A stretch of 64,000 nt of DNA from assembly GCA_964036665.1 (NCBI GenBank), contig OZ038526.1, forward strand, positions 11,718,001-11,782,000, given 5' to 3'. A program made the translations under genes and the position numbers. The DNA is from Gordius sp. MW1. Lineage: Eukaryota; Nematomorpha; Gordioida; Gordea; Gordiidae. Each line of letters begins with the position of its first letter. Position 1 is the stretch's first letter. This document shows positions 1 through 12,600 of the stretch, piece by piece. The notes under the pieces are model-generated. The model did no database searches. It saw nothing but the letters and a program-made list of their open reading frames with translations, and was not told the DNA's origin.

Positions 1-294
1 TTATAGAAACTAAAAGATTAGGTAAAAAAATACTTAATTTAATATTTAGTTTTAAAATCCTTTTGTAATAAAAGCTACAAAATTGTCGTTCAAAAATAAC
101 AATTTAGAATCTAAATATAAAAAAGTTTAGGTTTAACAAATAGGTTTTTAAACATATATACGGTGTAAGTCACTTGCCTATTATAACTAACATTGCCTAA
201 CCATTTATATTTTGTTTTAATTACACAATAGAATATTTTTTTAAAATGTTAGTAATGGACGAATTCAATTTTCTAACTATCAAACTAGAATATT

Positions 295-300
295 TTTATT
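295..300 (-). terminator. poly(A) signal of MRPL44
   Basis: AATAAA on the minus strand, 20 nt after the MRPL44 stop codon. Confidence 0.55.
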
Positions 301-320
301 GATTTCCTGATTCAAATATT

Positions 321-601
321 TCAATTTAAAAATTTCTCGTACATAATGTTATCATTCGTTGAGGTAATAAACTGTGAAGCTTCAATGTCATCTGAAATAT
401 TTTGAATATCGACTTGTTCGCTCATTAAATCAAATATTGATTTGTTTGGTAACGGGTTATTATCATTTAGTATAGCGGGTATAACAAAAAACTTGTCAAA
501 ATTCAAAGAGTTTCCCACGTTGGTAAGCGGTATATTGAACCTTGTCTTGAGACCTTGTCGAGCCGCTTGATCAATAGCAAGGGATAACGTTTCACCGCTA
601 C
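321..601 (-). CDS. MRPL44: MRPL44 last exon
   Basis: Acceptor CAATTTAG; 92 codons and a TGA stop at 321-323. Starts with the second half of the dsRBD (GSGETLSLAIDQAARQGL) and continues into about 68 residues without recognised domain, ending MYEKFLN. The open frame extends a little upstream of the acceptor but stops at 665, just before a composite repeat that fills the preceding intron. Confidence 0.85.
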
Positions 602-3600
602 CTAAATTGCATGCAACATTAATAAGGGCGTTAAGTGTAGTCTTGTCAATGATTAAATTCGATCATTAACAAAAACGAGGGCCTTTGGCCCTCGTGGGAA
701 GGGGGAGAAGGGAAGGGAAGAGGGGAAGGGAAGAGGGAAGGGAAGGGGGGACGACTCATCTGTACTTCGTATAAATGTATCATATTTGCTATGCAATTTA
801 TGGGCGAGAAAGGTGGGAAGGGGCGAGAATGCCTATAGGGGGGTATTAAATGCCTAATGATTAATTAATTATTTATACAAATTTTCCATTATAGGCAAAA
901 TGTAATAAAGGCAAAATGTAATATAGGCAAGGGTGAGGGTTAGATTTAGTGTTTGCATCTAGTTGCGTATTACATTAGTTTTTATGGCCTTTAGTGATTA
1001 TGGGTCTAACAAACATTATATTATAAAACAACACAATGTTAAGAATTTGCAGAATTGTTGGGAGAAATTTTTTGTTGAATTTGAACAATTTTTAATTAAA
1101 AAATCAAAAATTTGGCCAATGGTCACTTTTTCTCTATTGGTCAGTACCAACAGATACTCTATAAGTCAATGATAGCCAAAAAAACGGAAAAAAAAATTTT
1201 GATGCTCACTTTGGCCAATGGTCATTTTTTTCCATTGGTCAGCAGCCAGCACACGGTAAAAGTGGATATAAATTCATAAGAGTAAAAAAAACGAAAAAAA
1301 AATTTTCGAATTACATTTTGGCCAATGGTCATTTTTTTCCATTGGTCAGCAGCCAGGACACGGTAAAAGTGGATATAAATTCATAATAGTCAAAAAAAAA
1401 CGAAATTTTGGCCAATGGTCATTTTATTCCATTGGTCAGCAGCCAGCGGACGGCCAAAAAGTCATAATAGCAATGGTAGGAACAGGAACAATCATAATAG
1501 TCAAAAAAAACGAAAAAAATAATTTCGATTCACATTTTGGCCAATGGTCATTTTTTCAATCGGTCAGGAGCCAGCGGACGGCCAAAAAGTCATAATAGCA
1601 ATGGTAGTAACAGGAACAATCATAATAGTCAAAAAAAAACGGAAAAAAAAACTCGGATTCACATTTTGGCCAATGGTCATTTTTTTCATTGGTCAGCAGC
1701 CAACGGACGGCCAAAAAGTCTTATTATCAATGATAGTAACAAGAACAATCATAAGAGTCAAAGAAACTCCGGGATTCTAACCCAAAAACTAGTTAAATTG
1801 CATAGCAATTAAAAGTAAACAACTTTTATTTATGTTTATTATATAACATTGGTCAGCAGCCAGCGGACGGCCAAAAAGTCATAATAGCAATGGTAGAAAC
1901 AGGAACAATCATAATAGTCAAAAAAAAATGAAAAAAATAATTTCGATTCACATTTTGGCCAATGGTCATTTTTTTCATTGGTCAGCAGCCAGCGGACGGC
2001 CAAAAATTCTTATCAATGATAGTAACAAGAACAATCATAAGAGTCAAAAAAACTCCGGGATTCTAACCCCAAAACTAGTTAAATTGCATAGCAATTAAAA
2101 AGTAAACAACTTTTATTTTTGTTTATTATATAACTAGTTAAATTGCATAGCATTAAAAGTAAACAACTTTTATCTATGTTTATTATATAACAAAAACTAG
2201 TTAAATTAGCAATTAAAAGTAAACAACTTTTATTTATGTTTATTATATAACTAGTTAAATTGCATAGCAATTAAAAGTAAACAACTTTTATTTATGTTTA
2301 TATAATAGATAATTTAACAAATCTTATATATAACACACCGAGGGAGATAGAGATGAGGGGTGGGGCACCTCTTATGCATTAATTCAAAAAATAACACAGC
2401 GAGGGAGATAGAGATGAGGGGTGGGGCACCTCTTTCTCATGCATTAATTTAAAAAAGCGATAACCTAATATACCCAATGCAAATAGATAGGGATGGACGG
2501 ACGGACGGACAGACGGACGGACGGACGGACAACAAAAAACGAGCCCATAAATTGCATAGCAATTAAAAGTCTAATATCAAATTTTTTGATAGTAATTACT
2601 ATATAAAATATGATAAATCTAAATTTAATTATAAAATAGATCCTTGATCTTAAGTTTTAAAGAGAAGTGTATATTGTGAAACGGTACCTTGAGCATAAAA
2701 CTCTCTATTCACATATATTCCAACCATGTAAATGGGAAAGATCGTGTTGATACCTGAAGTGCGCAATAACCTATAATAAATAAGGTATCGTAAATTTGGA
2801 GGTAAAAGACTTAGTGATCCATTAAGACTTTTTCTAAAATAATTAAATATTTAACAAATTATGCTTCCTTTCGGTTATAATATTAATTTGTGGAATGTAA
2901 AAAATTCATCTATTTGCCAGAGTCAATATGCCCTCAGATATTTATGCCATTTTAATATTAGCATTATATTTATTGAATATATCTTAAATTTCGCCAAATA
3001 TAATATGTAAAACTATAAGCAACGTCAAAAATTATATTTTGCTCTGAATTTAGCAATTAAAAAGATGCTAACCTACAATAAATCTTAATTCTAAAGATAC
3101 TTGCAGATATTAATATAATCAAATTTAAAATGTAATTTTTTAGTTATAATAAATAACAAACATATAATAATAAATTAAAAATAACTCGGTTGACAATTTG
3201 TACAAGCAAAAAAATAAGTTACCTTACCACTACTACAAGTATATCATTGGGATATTTTTTACACGATAATTTAAATTTGTATTATCCTTATAGATTAAGT
3301 TTGCATACAATAAATTGACAAAAATTGCAATCTTATATTTGTTTATAAACAATTTATCTAACTAGATAATCTCCTACATTGTTTAACCTAAAAAGCGCTT
3401 TTATACAACTTTAATGTGGAATATGCCAAAATATATAATATTCATAGCCAAGTTGTGATATTAGATTTGGTAAGCATTTTTCCGAAAAAAACTACCTCTC
3501 CAGACCACAATTGTAATAAAGAGTAAGGTGCTCTATCTAGGAAATGGCAAATATTACTAAAAAAAACTCCACAAGTATATCATTGACTAAAAATTATATG

Positions 3601-6600
3601 TAACGATATTCGAATGTTATATGCATGCTTGAATTACTATTTTTTAAATTAAAAAAAACTTTCTTACGTGATCTTATGGGGTAACCCCAAACGTTTATAC
3701 CTTCAAAAGTATTGGGACAAAACCCATGAAATTTTCAGTTACATAGCTTTTGCTAAATTATTATAATAATAAAAAAAACAAAGTTCTAGATCTCATATTG
3801 TTCAAGTAATATTTAATTAACACTTTCGTAGAACCTCTCAGACTCAACAAGTATTCTCAAGGATTAAGCAAATAAGCTATTAAGTGAATCTAAATATCAT
3901 GCTAGTGGTCAAATTATCATCTAAACTAAGTTATATATAATGGCAGTACAAATTATATGAGATAAGTGACAATTTTAAATACGAAGGACGCCTTTGTAAA
4001 TAATTGTTAATATAAATTGAGATAACAAACACGTCAAAACCATGGTAATAAAATAGCTTTTATATTTTTATTATTATTTAAAAATAACAACATTTTTATA
4101 AATGGCCCTTTATAATAAACTTAACTAATGCCTATTAATTTAAATCAATTTTTACAATAATCGAAAGGAGTGAAAAAAAATTTATACAAATATAAACTTA
4201 CCGTGCTTCTATGGAGACCGCCTCAGAAGAATTTTGATAATCTTTTGTCACAACACTTTTAAAAAGTCTAAAAGCATTGGTCAAATTCCACAATTCAAAA
4301 ATATCTATAGAAATAAGTTGTGTGCATATAAAATCAAGAGTGAAAGCGGCAGCTCTAGAGATCCTTGGTTCAAATGAGTCAAGAGGTTGATTGAGACTTT
4401 CATAGGTAATGTTATAAGTTGGCTAGTAATAAAAAATGAATGAATAAATTATACAGCATAAAAAGATATATAACAGTATAAATAGTCCTAAAATAGTTTC
4501 CTCATTTTATGACTACATAGTGATTATAATTATAGATTAAATAAAATTAAGCACATATAAAGGCATTTGAGACCAAGTTAACATTAACTAAGAGTAATTA
4601 TTGCGGTAAAAACTATAATACATTCTACTGGACACAAATAAAAAATTAAAAAGGCTAATTTTGTTCCAAATTATAAATTTAACTTCAATATTCATAAATT
4701 AATCAAGATAATAATAAATTTTTAACTTGGCAAACATTTCCCTTTTAATTATTACATTAACTTTCTAAAGCCTTATATTGCTACACCATTTATTTCATCT
4801 ATTACAAGATTTTATTTATTAAATGTTTAGATCTTTAAACGATTGTAGATTAGATATCAGTTTTTAAAAATATATCAACAAAAAATGTTCTTTACCATTT
4901 AAAGTCTTTTATCCCGACATTCATCTCCCCTTATTCGCCGTAACAAAAAATATTTTAAAAGGGGTATGTGTGTAAAAAGTAGAGGTGGGCGCGGGCCGTG
5001 GAATTACGCGTGACCCACCGTGTCACGGTGGGTCATGACGTGAATGTGAAGAAATTTTAAATTATTAGGCGTGACTGGGCGTGACGGGCCTTTCCAAAAT
5101 TTTCCCCGTGCGTGAGTGGGCGTGAACACAAATTTTCATATATCACGAAAATTTTAATTTTTAAAATTGTTTTTTATTAATATAAATTTGCAGATTTATA
5201 ATCTTAAAAAAATTTATATTATTTATTATTTAATTTAATTTAGTTTTTAAAAAAAAAGATTAGTTTTTGAAAACAAAAAATCTTTCGCATTTTATAAACA
5301 ACATCCAAGTGAACCTATTTTTACTTTTGCTAGCTTTTTCTTTTAAAATTTATATGTTCAAATTCAAATCAAATTTATCAACAAGCTTATTTACATGTAT
5401 ATAGTGATCGTCTTTCAAGTATTTTATTATTATATATATTATTTTACAATGAAAATGTAATTCTTCGCATTAAATTATAAATTTTAGTATTTACAAATGT
5501 CATTGAAAGTTTTTACTTTTTATTATTTGTAATAAATGCTTTAATGTAATGTATGAGTAGTGAAGGAGTAGAATTTATAATATTATATTAATATATAATA
5601 ACTATTTCTTTATTAACAATTAAACTCAAAAAACATGGATATTATTCTTTTTTTAAATAAAAATTTCGATTTATAAATTGTATTTATTTTTTGTTATGGA
5701 ATTATAGAAATAAATAGAATAAATTCAAAAAGGTGTATTACCAATTTTGAAAAATTTAAAAACACCGTGAATTTTCGGGCGTGACGTGCGTGAATCAAAA
5801 TATTGCCTTTCGTGAGCGGGCGGGTCGGGTCAAAAAAATTTGAGTGGTAAGCGTAAGTGGGCGTGAATTTTTTTTAATACCACCGTGAGTGGGCGGGCCG
5901 TGAATAAAAAGTTAGGCCCGCGCCTACCTCTAGTAAAAAGATAATAGTCTCCCTAACCATACACATTACTATAAATTTTTATTTTAACACATACATTTAT
6001 AAGTTGGCTAGAGTATAAAGTGATTCAATATTTTCATAATTCTTCATTGTTTTTATGAAAATATGATTTTAAAATATCATAATAGAGTTGGAAAGATTTA
6101 AATTTTAAATGGCCTAACAATAAATATAATGTGTTCACAATTTAAGCGTCTTGCCGTATAGTTGGAGAGATATAAGGCATTTGTGGAGATCTGGGGCATA
6201 ATGACCCAGTAAAATCATTTTAATCTGATTATTGGAAAAATGAATGTTACAAATTCATTTGTTTCAAAAAATAATAATCCACGCATCCGATTTTCCTACC
6301 CTCAAAAGCAAACGTTGTGCATATTTTTAAAATTTCTAATTGTTTGACAATATACCAACTAAGTTAACATAAAACCAGATTTTTTGTATCAGTCAGAACA
6401 GAACACGTTTATTGCATGATGATGGAATATTCGAAACAGAGACCAGATTGCCCGGCGCGGCCCGCTGCCCGGCTCGTGGGCCGGGCCGGGAAACTGTCCT
6501 AAATTTTTATTTTCGAACGGGCCAGGGCGGGCACGATGATAGGATTCGGGCAATTCGGGCTTAAAGAAATTTTTTAGATAAGGTATTATTTTGTTACTTT

Positions 6601-9600
6601 TTTATTTGATTGTATATGAAAATGCTAAAAGAGTTAAGGAACTTGATTTCGCCATCCATCCCCAAAGTTATTTTTATATTTTTTGCCCGAACCACTCTAT
6701 TTTCATCAAGTCCCTATCCCTAGCTACGTTCATGAAAATGATTGAAAATTTTTATTTATGTAGCCCTTTAATTGTTCGTAATTCTATATATAATACAAAA
6801 GCGTCATGCCCAAATTGACACAATGCATGCAAGTGTTAAATTTCATTTTAATATTATTTAATTTTTGTAACAAATCTTAGTTGACTTCCCCAATACGCCT
6901 TTATTATTCCCTTATTTTTGGTGCTATCGCTAAGCTATGACTTATTTTTATAAAATTTCTATTCTTTTTTCTTTTTTCGCTTTAAATTAAAAATTTTTTC
7001 CATAAATTACATTTAATTCTATTGATAAATTATTGTTTTTTTTTATCAAGAAAATAAGTTGACTAAATGAACTAATTTAATTAATTGAGAAGTCGATTTA
7101 TAGGGGAGGGGCTTAAACGGGTAATCCAAAAGAGGCAAAAACTTGTTTATTGTATGATTATTTTAAAATATGTATACATTAAACTTAATTGAAAAATTGC
7201 TGCATAAATATTTTCATGGATCAACTGCTATTTAATATTTTGCTGTTATATGATTTGTAAACGTTTTAACATCTTTGTATCTAAATGCACAATTAGTATA
7301 TTAAATATTGTGAGCTAGAGCGGTTTTGCCAGTGATAACAATATTTTAAAGAAACTTTGATCAAATATTTTAGAAAGACCAAATACGACGTTTTTTTGAC
7401 GTATTAGGATTAAAATTAAAGATCAAAAATTATTTGGGAAAATCATTCGACTTTTAAATAATATAGGAAATTAGATTTTGTCCGGGATAAGATAATAAAA
7501 TATTGCTATATTTATTTATTTATTTATTCAATATGTCATTAATTTAATGTTTATTTTTTAATAGTAGTTGAAAGAATTTGAGATCGCAAAATTTCGGGCC
7601 TAACAGGCAAATTTAATATTTCGGGTCAAGCATTTCGGGCAGCTTTAATGTTTCGGGCGGGCTCGAGGGGGGGGGCAATGTAGTTAAAAAATTGGACCGG
7701 GCCGGGTTCGGCCATAAAATTCCAAACAAATATGACCTCTGATTTTAAGTATAACATATAGTTTACTACACATGTTATGTTACCCACGTTGCAATTTGGA
7801 GATATATGCCAAAAAATATTTAGCTCCCCCGTCTATATTAATTGCTATGCAATTTATGGGATCACTTTCCATTTTGTTTGTCCGCCTATTCGGCGTCCGC
7901 TATTCGGCGTCCGCACCGAACGTGGATGTCACGCACCGAATGTCTTGTTTTGTTTACTTTTAATTTTTGTTAATTTAACCAGTTTTTGGGTTCGAATCCG
8001 GAGTTTTTTTTGACTCTTATGATTGTTCTTGTTACTACCATTGATAATAAGACTTTTTGGCCGTCCGTTGGGTGCTGACCAATGAAAAAAATGACCATTG
8101 GCCAAAATGTGAATCCAAGTTTATTTTTTCGTTTTTTTTCGACTATTATGATTGTTCCTGTTACTACCATTGATAATAAGACTTTTTGGCCGTCCGTTGG
8201 CTGCTGACCAATGGAAAAAAATGACCATTAGCCAAAATGTGAATCCAAGTTCATTTTTTCGTTTTTTTTCGACTATTATGATTGTTCCTGTTACTACCAT
8301 TGATAATAAGACTTTTTGGCCGTCCGTTGGCTGCTGACCGATGGAAAAAATGACCATTTGCCAAAATGTGAATCCAAGTTTATTTTTTCGTTTTTTTCGA
8401 CCATTATGATTGTTCTTGTTACTACCATTGATAATAAGACGTTTTGGCCGTCCGTTGGGTGCTGACCAATGGAAAAAATGACCATTGGCCAAAATGTGAA
8501 TCCAAAGTTTATTTTTTCGTTTTTTTTCGACTATTATGATTGTTCTTGTTACTACCATTGCTATTATGACTTTTTGGCCGTCCGTTGGGTGCTGACCAAT
8601 GAAAAAAATGACCATTGGCCAAAATGTGAATCCAAGTTTATTTTTTCGTTTTTTTTTCGCCTATTACGATTGTTCCTGTTACTACCATTGATAATAAGAC
8701 TTTTTGGCCGTCCGTTGGCTGCTGACCGATGGAAAAAATGACCATTGGCCAAAATGTGAATCCAAGTTTATTTTTTCGTTTTTTTTCGACCATTATGATT
8801 GTTCTTGTTACTACCATTGATAATAAGACGTTTTGGCCGTCCGTTGGGTGCTGACCAATGGAAAAAATGACCATTGGCCAAAATGTGAATCCAAGTTTAT
8901 TTTTTCGTTTTTTTTCGACTATTATGATTGTTCTTGTTACTACCATTGCTATTATGACCTTTTGGCAGTCCGTTGGGTGCTGACCCATGAAAAAAATGAC
9001 CATTGGTCAAAATGTGAATCGAAAATTTTTCTTTCTTTTTTTTTGCTAACATTGATTTATAGACCATCTGTTGGTACTGACCAATTAAAAAAAATGACCA
9101 TTGGCCAAAATGTGATTCGAAAATTTTTTTTTCGTTTTTTTTTTTGACTCTTATGATTGTTCTTGTTACTATCATTGATAATAAGACTTTTTGGCCGTCC
9201 GTTGGGTGCTGACCAATGAAAAAAATGACCATTGGCCAAAATGTGAATCCAAGTTTATTTTTTCGTTTTTTTTCGACTATTATGATTGTTCCTGTTACTA
9301 CCATTGCTATTATGACTTTTTGGCCGTCCGTTGGCTGCTGACCAATGGAAAAAAATGACCATTGGCCAAAATGTGAATCCAAGTTTATTTTTTCGTTTTT
9401 TTTCGCCTATTATGATTGTTCCTGTTACTACCATTGATAATAAGACTTTTTGGCCGTCCGTTGGCTGCTGACCGATGGAAAAAATGAAAATTGGCCAAAA
9501 TGTGAATCCAAGTTTATTTTTTCGTTTTTTCCGACTATTATGATTGTTCTTGTTACTACCATTGCTATTATGACTTTTTGGCTGTCCGTTGGGTGCTGAC

Positions 9601-12600
9601 CAATGAAAAAAATGACCATTGGTCAAAATGTGAATCGAAATTTTTTTTTATTTTTTTTTCGCTAACATTGATTTATAGACCATCTGTTGGTACTGACCAA
9701 TTAAAAAAATGACCATTGGCCAAAATGTGAATCCAAGTTTATTTTTTCGTTTTTTTTCGACTATTATGATTGTTCCTGTTACTACCATTGCTATTATGAC
9801 TTTTTGGCCGTCCGTTGGCTGCTGACCAATGGAAAAAAATGACCATTGGCCAAAATGTGAATCCAAGTTTATTTTTTCGTTTTTTTTCGCCTATTATGAT
9901 TGTTCCTGTTACTACCATTGATAATAAGACTTTTTGGCCGTCCGTCGGCTGCTGACCGATGGAAAAAATGACCATTGGCCAAAATGTAAATCCAAGTTTA
10001 TTTTTCGTTTTTTTTCGACTATTATGATTGTTCTTGTTACTACCATTGCTTTTATGACTTTTTGACCATCTGTTGGTACTGACCAATTAAAAAAAATGAC
10101 CATTGGCCAAAATGTGATTCGAAAATTTTTTTTTCGTTTTTTTTGACTATTATGAATTTATAACCACTTTTACCCTAACCCTGGCTGCTCGCCCTATAGG
10201 CATTCTCGCCCCTTTATACCTTTCTCGCCCATAAATTGCATAGCAAATATGCTACATTTATACGTAGAATAGATGAGTCGTCCCCTCTTCCCTTCCCCCC
10301 CCCCCCTTCCATTCTCCCCCTTCTCCGGGGGTCTGGTGGCGGAGCCCCCAGGAGATGGGGGTTTGGGGGCGTAGCCCCCAACGGCAACGGGGGTTTGGGG
10401 GCAGAGCCCCCAACGGGGGACTGGGGGAGCAGGGGGTTTGGGGGCGAAGCCCCCAAGGGGGTCTGGGGGCGAAGCCCCCAAGGGGGTCTGGGGGCGAAGC
10501 CCCCAGTTACACCCGAAGGGCGTATTTTTGTAAGGAAACGCTGCTCCGCAAGCACGTGTCCCCGTTAGTGGTGGGAAAAACCTTAGGTGGGGCGGACCCG
10601 AGGTTCGCCCAAGGTCAGGTTTTAGGTTAGGTTGTTTGAAAACCTCGAGGTTTTAAACCAACCTAACCTTAAACCTATTAGGTTTAGCATAGGGTTCCCC
10701 AACGTCCCAAATTTAAATTTTGGGGCAAGATTCAAACTCTAGACCAAAACATTAGGTCGGAACGAAATGCAAAACCCCGAGAAACCCCAAGGTCAGGTCA
10801 CCTTGAGTTTCCATTCATAAGGTATGGTTTTTATATCCTAATATTTCGGCTGAATGACGGTCACTAAGCAATTTTATAAATAAATTCTTAATTTTATCAT
10901 TTGTTTTGATTTAAAAAATAAATTAAAATAATATTGTATCCTAATATCAATATATAAAATAATAATATCAAATAAATACTCTACTATATTGAAATAATAA
11001 ATGGAAATGTATTATATCGGTTTTGGCCATCTATAAACTATTTTAATTTAGATTAACACATTATATCCTTATCTTATACCACGCATGTAGTAGTAGCACA
11101 GCACCATACCATATAACTCCCCCCCCCCCTTCTCTTTCCCTTCTCACACAACCCAGCGTATAATGCGAGCATGGGGATACCCTTGCTCCAAAATATTAAT
11201 AATATTATGTTCTTGTTAATACCATTGATAATTTGACTTTTTGACCGTCCGCTGGCTACTAATCGATGAAATATATTGATTTTCTAAACATAAAACAGAA
11301 CTTTACTATTTTATTATCTATATAAATAACATAATAACTTCTCCTATTTTAATACCGGATGGTGTGACGGGTTATAGCGCACGGCTTGTAAACAGGGTGA
11401 CCTGGATGTCCCTGGTTCAAGCTCGGGAGAGGGCAAAATTTTTATTTTGTTCTTGTTAATATCATTGATAATATGACTTTTTGATCGTCCGCAGGCTACT
11501 GACCAATAGAAAAAATGACCATTGGCCAAATAAATCGAAATTTTTTTTCGTTTTTGAATTGGTTAACATTGATAATTACCCTATGCCCTTCCCTACAAGG
11601 GTCTATAACTAATTATTTTGCATTTAATACCCCCCTATAGGCATTCTCGCCCTTCCTACCTTTCTCGCCCATAAATTGCATAGCAAATATGCTACGTTTA
11701 TACGGAGTATAGAGGAGTCGCCCCCCCCCCTTCTTCCCTTCCCCCCCTTCCCTTCCCCTACTCCCCTTCCCACGAGGGCCGAAGGCCCGAGTTTTAATTT
11801 TATACTTATTGATGATATCTTCGCAAATATTGGCATTTTTATTAGATGTTTTTATGTTTTAAATTCAAAGTCTAAAAGAGAGACAACTTGATGGCGACAA
11901 TATATTGTTAAAACTTAAAAAATAACCAATATGTAAAAATTTAATTGTTTACTACCTTCCGATAATCGGTTACGGCTTAATATTTATTTACCTAAGAACT
12001 TATTAATGTCATTTTTGATGATAATAGTGATTTTAGAGTTTTCTAATTTTTTCCTGTATAATCATTTTATCATTAATGCATGTTTTTTATATTATTCAAA
12101 CCTTCTTTTAATAAAAAAACATTTGCTTTTTATATTTCTACTAACTGTTTGGTCTCCATTACAAAAATATTACAAAAATAAAACATGTCATTTTGATTTT
12201 TATTCATTTTCTTAGTGTTTGGTAAATTGCATATAAATTTAAAATTAGTATTTATAATTAAATTAATTTTTATACAAACCTATAAGAGGCTTTAATAAAC
12301 TTATATTTAAAATTTGAGACGTGTTACTCTATTGGTTTTAAAATTATGATCATTTTAAGGATGGGGTCCTACAAACCCCATAAGTCACTTCAGGGTTGGG
12401 ATTTCTATAAGTACATTGGAGGGTTAAATTAAGGGAAAATATCCAGGTAAAATCTAAATTAGCTAATTCATCTAAACGCCATGTAAGTAATGTTTATTCA
12501 CTCTTAACTACTGCATAGCTTATGCATAGCTTGTAGCAGCACAGCACGCACTCTCCCCTACTCCTCCCTCCCTAACTTATGCATATGGATATGTATGCTA

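Larger units (their letters stand above)
672..2565 (-). mobile_element. composite pearl/Helentron-like element, copy 1
   Basis: Lies in the last intron of MRPL44. Read on the plus strand it starts with the hairpin GGGCCTTTGGCCC, then purine-rich GGGAAGGGG runs, the subterminal motif TTGCTATGCAATTTATGGGC (about 790), a unique stretch to 1090, core repeats, an AT-rich tandem block, GAGGGAGATAGAGATGAGG doublets, GGAC microsatellite, and the inverted subterminal motif ending GCATAGCAATTAA. No transposase is encoded. The hairpin end, inverted subterminal repeats, tandem core and tetranucleotide run match non-autonomous Helentron (HINE)/pearl elements. Oriented minus because the hairpin should mark the 3' end. 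Confidence 0.65.

Noticed and set aside
1537-1812. Open frames through the core repeats as proteins
   Set aside because: They recur in several frames of a non-coding tandem repeat and change frame with monomer indels. The encoded text is a translation of the hairpin unit.
6437-7741. Perfect 8-bp duplication for this hAT-like element
   Set aside because: Flanks ATTCGAAA and ATTTTAAG match at only about half the positions, so no duplication is claimed.
7970-10103. A dozen overlapping minus- and plus-strand frames of 60-164 codons as a gene family
   Set aside because: All are shadows of the 129-bp satellite. Frames exist because 129 is a multiple of three and indels shift between them.
8010-10160. 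CRISPR array
   Set aside because: No alternation of constant repeats with unique spacers; whole monomers repeat, and the host is a eukaryote.
10194-10630. Four Gly/Pro-rich frames on both strands
   Set aside because: They come from the GC-rich palindrome array, which lacks stop codons in all frames.
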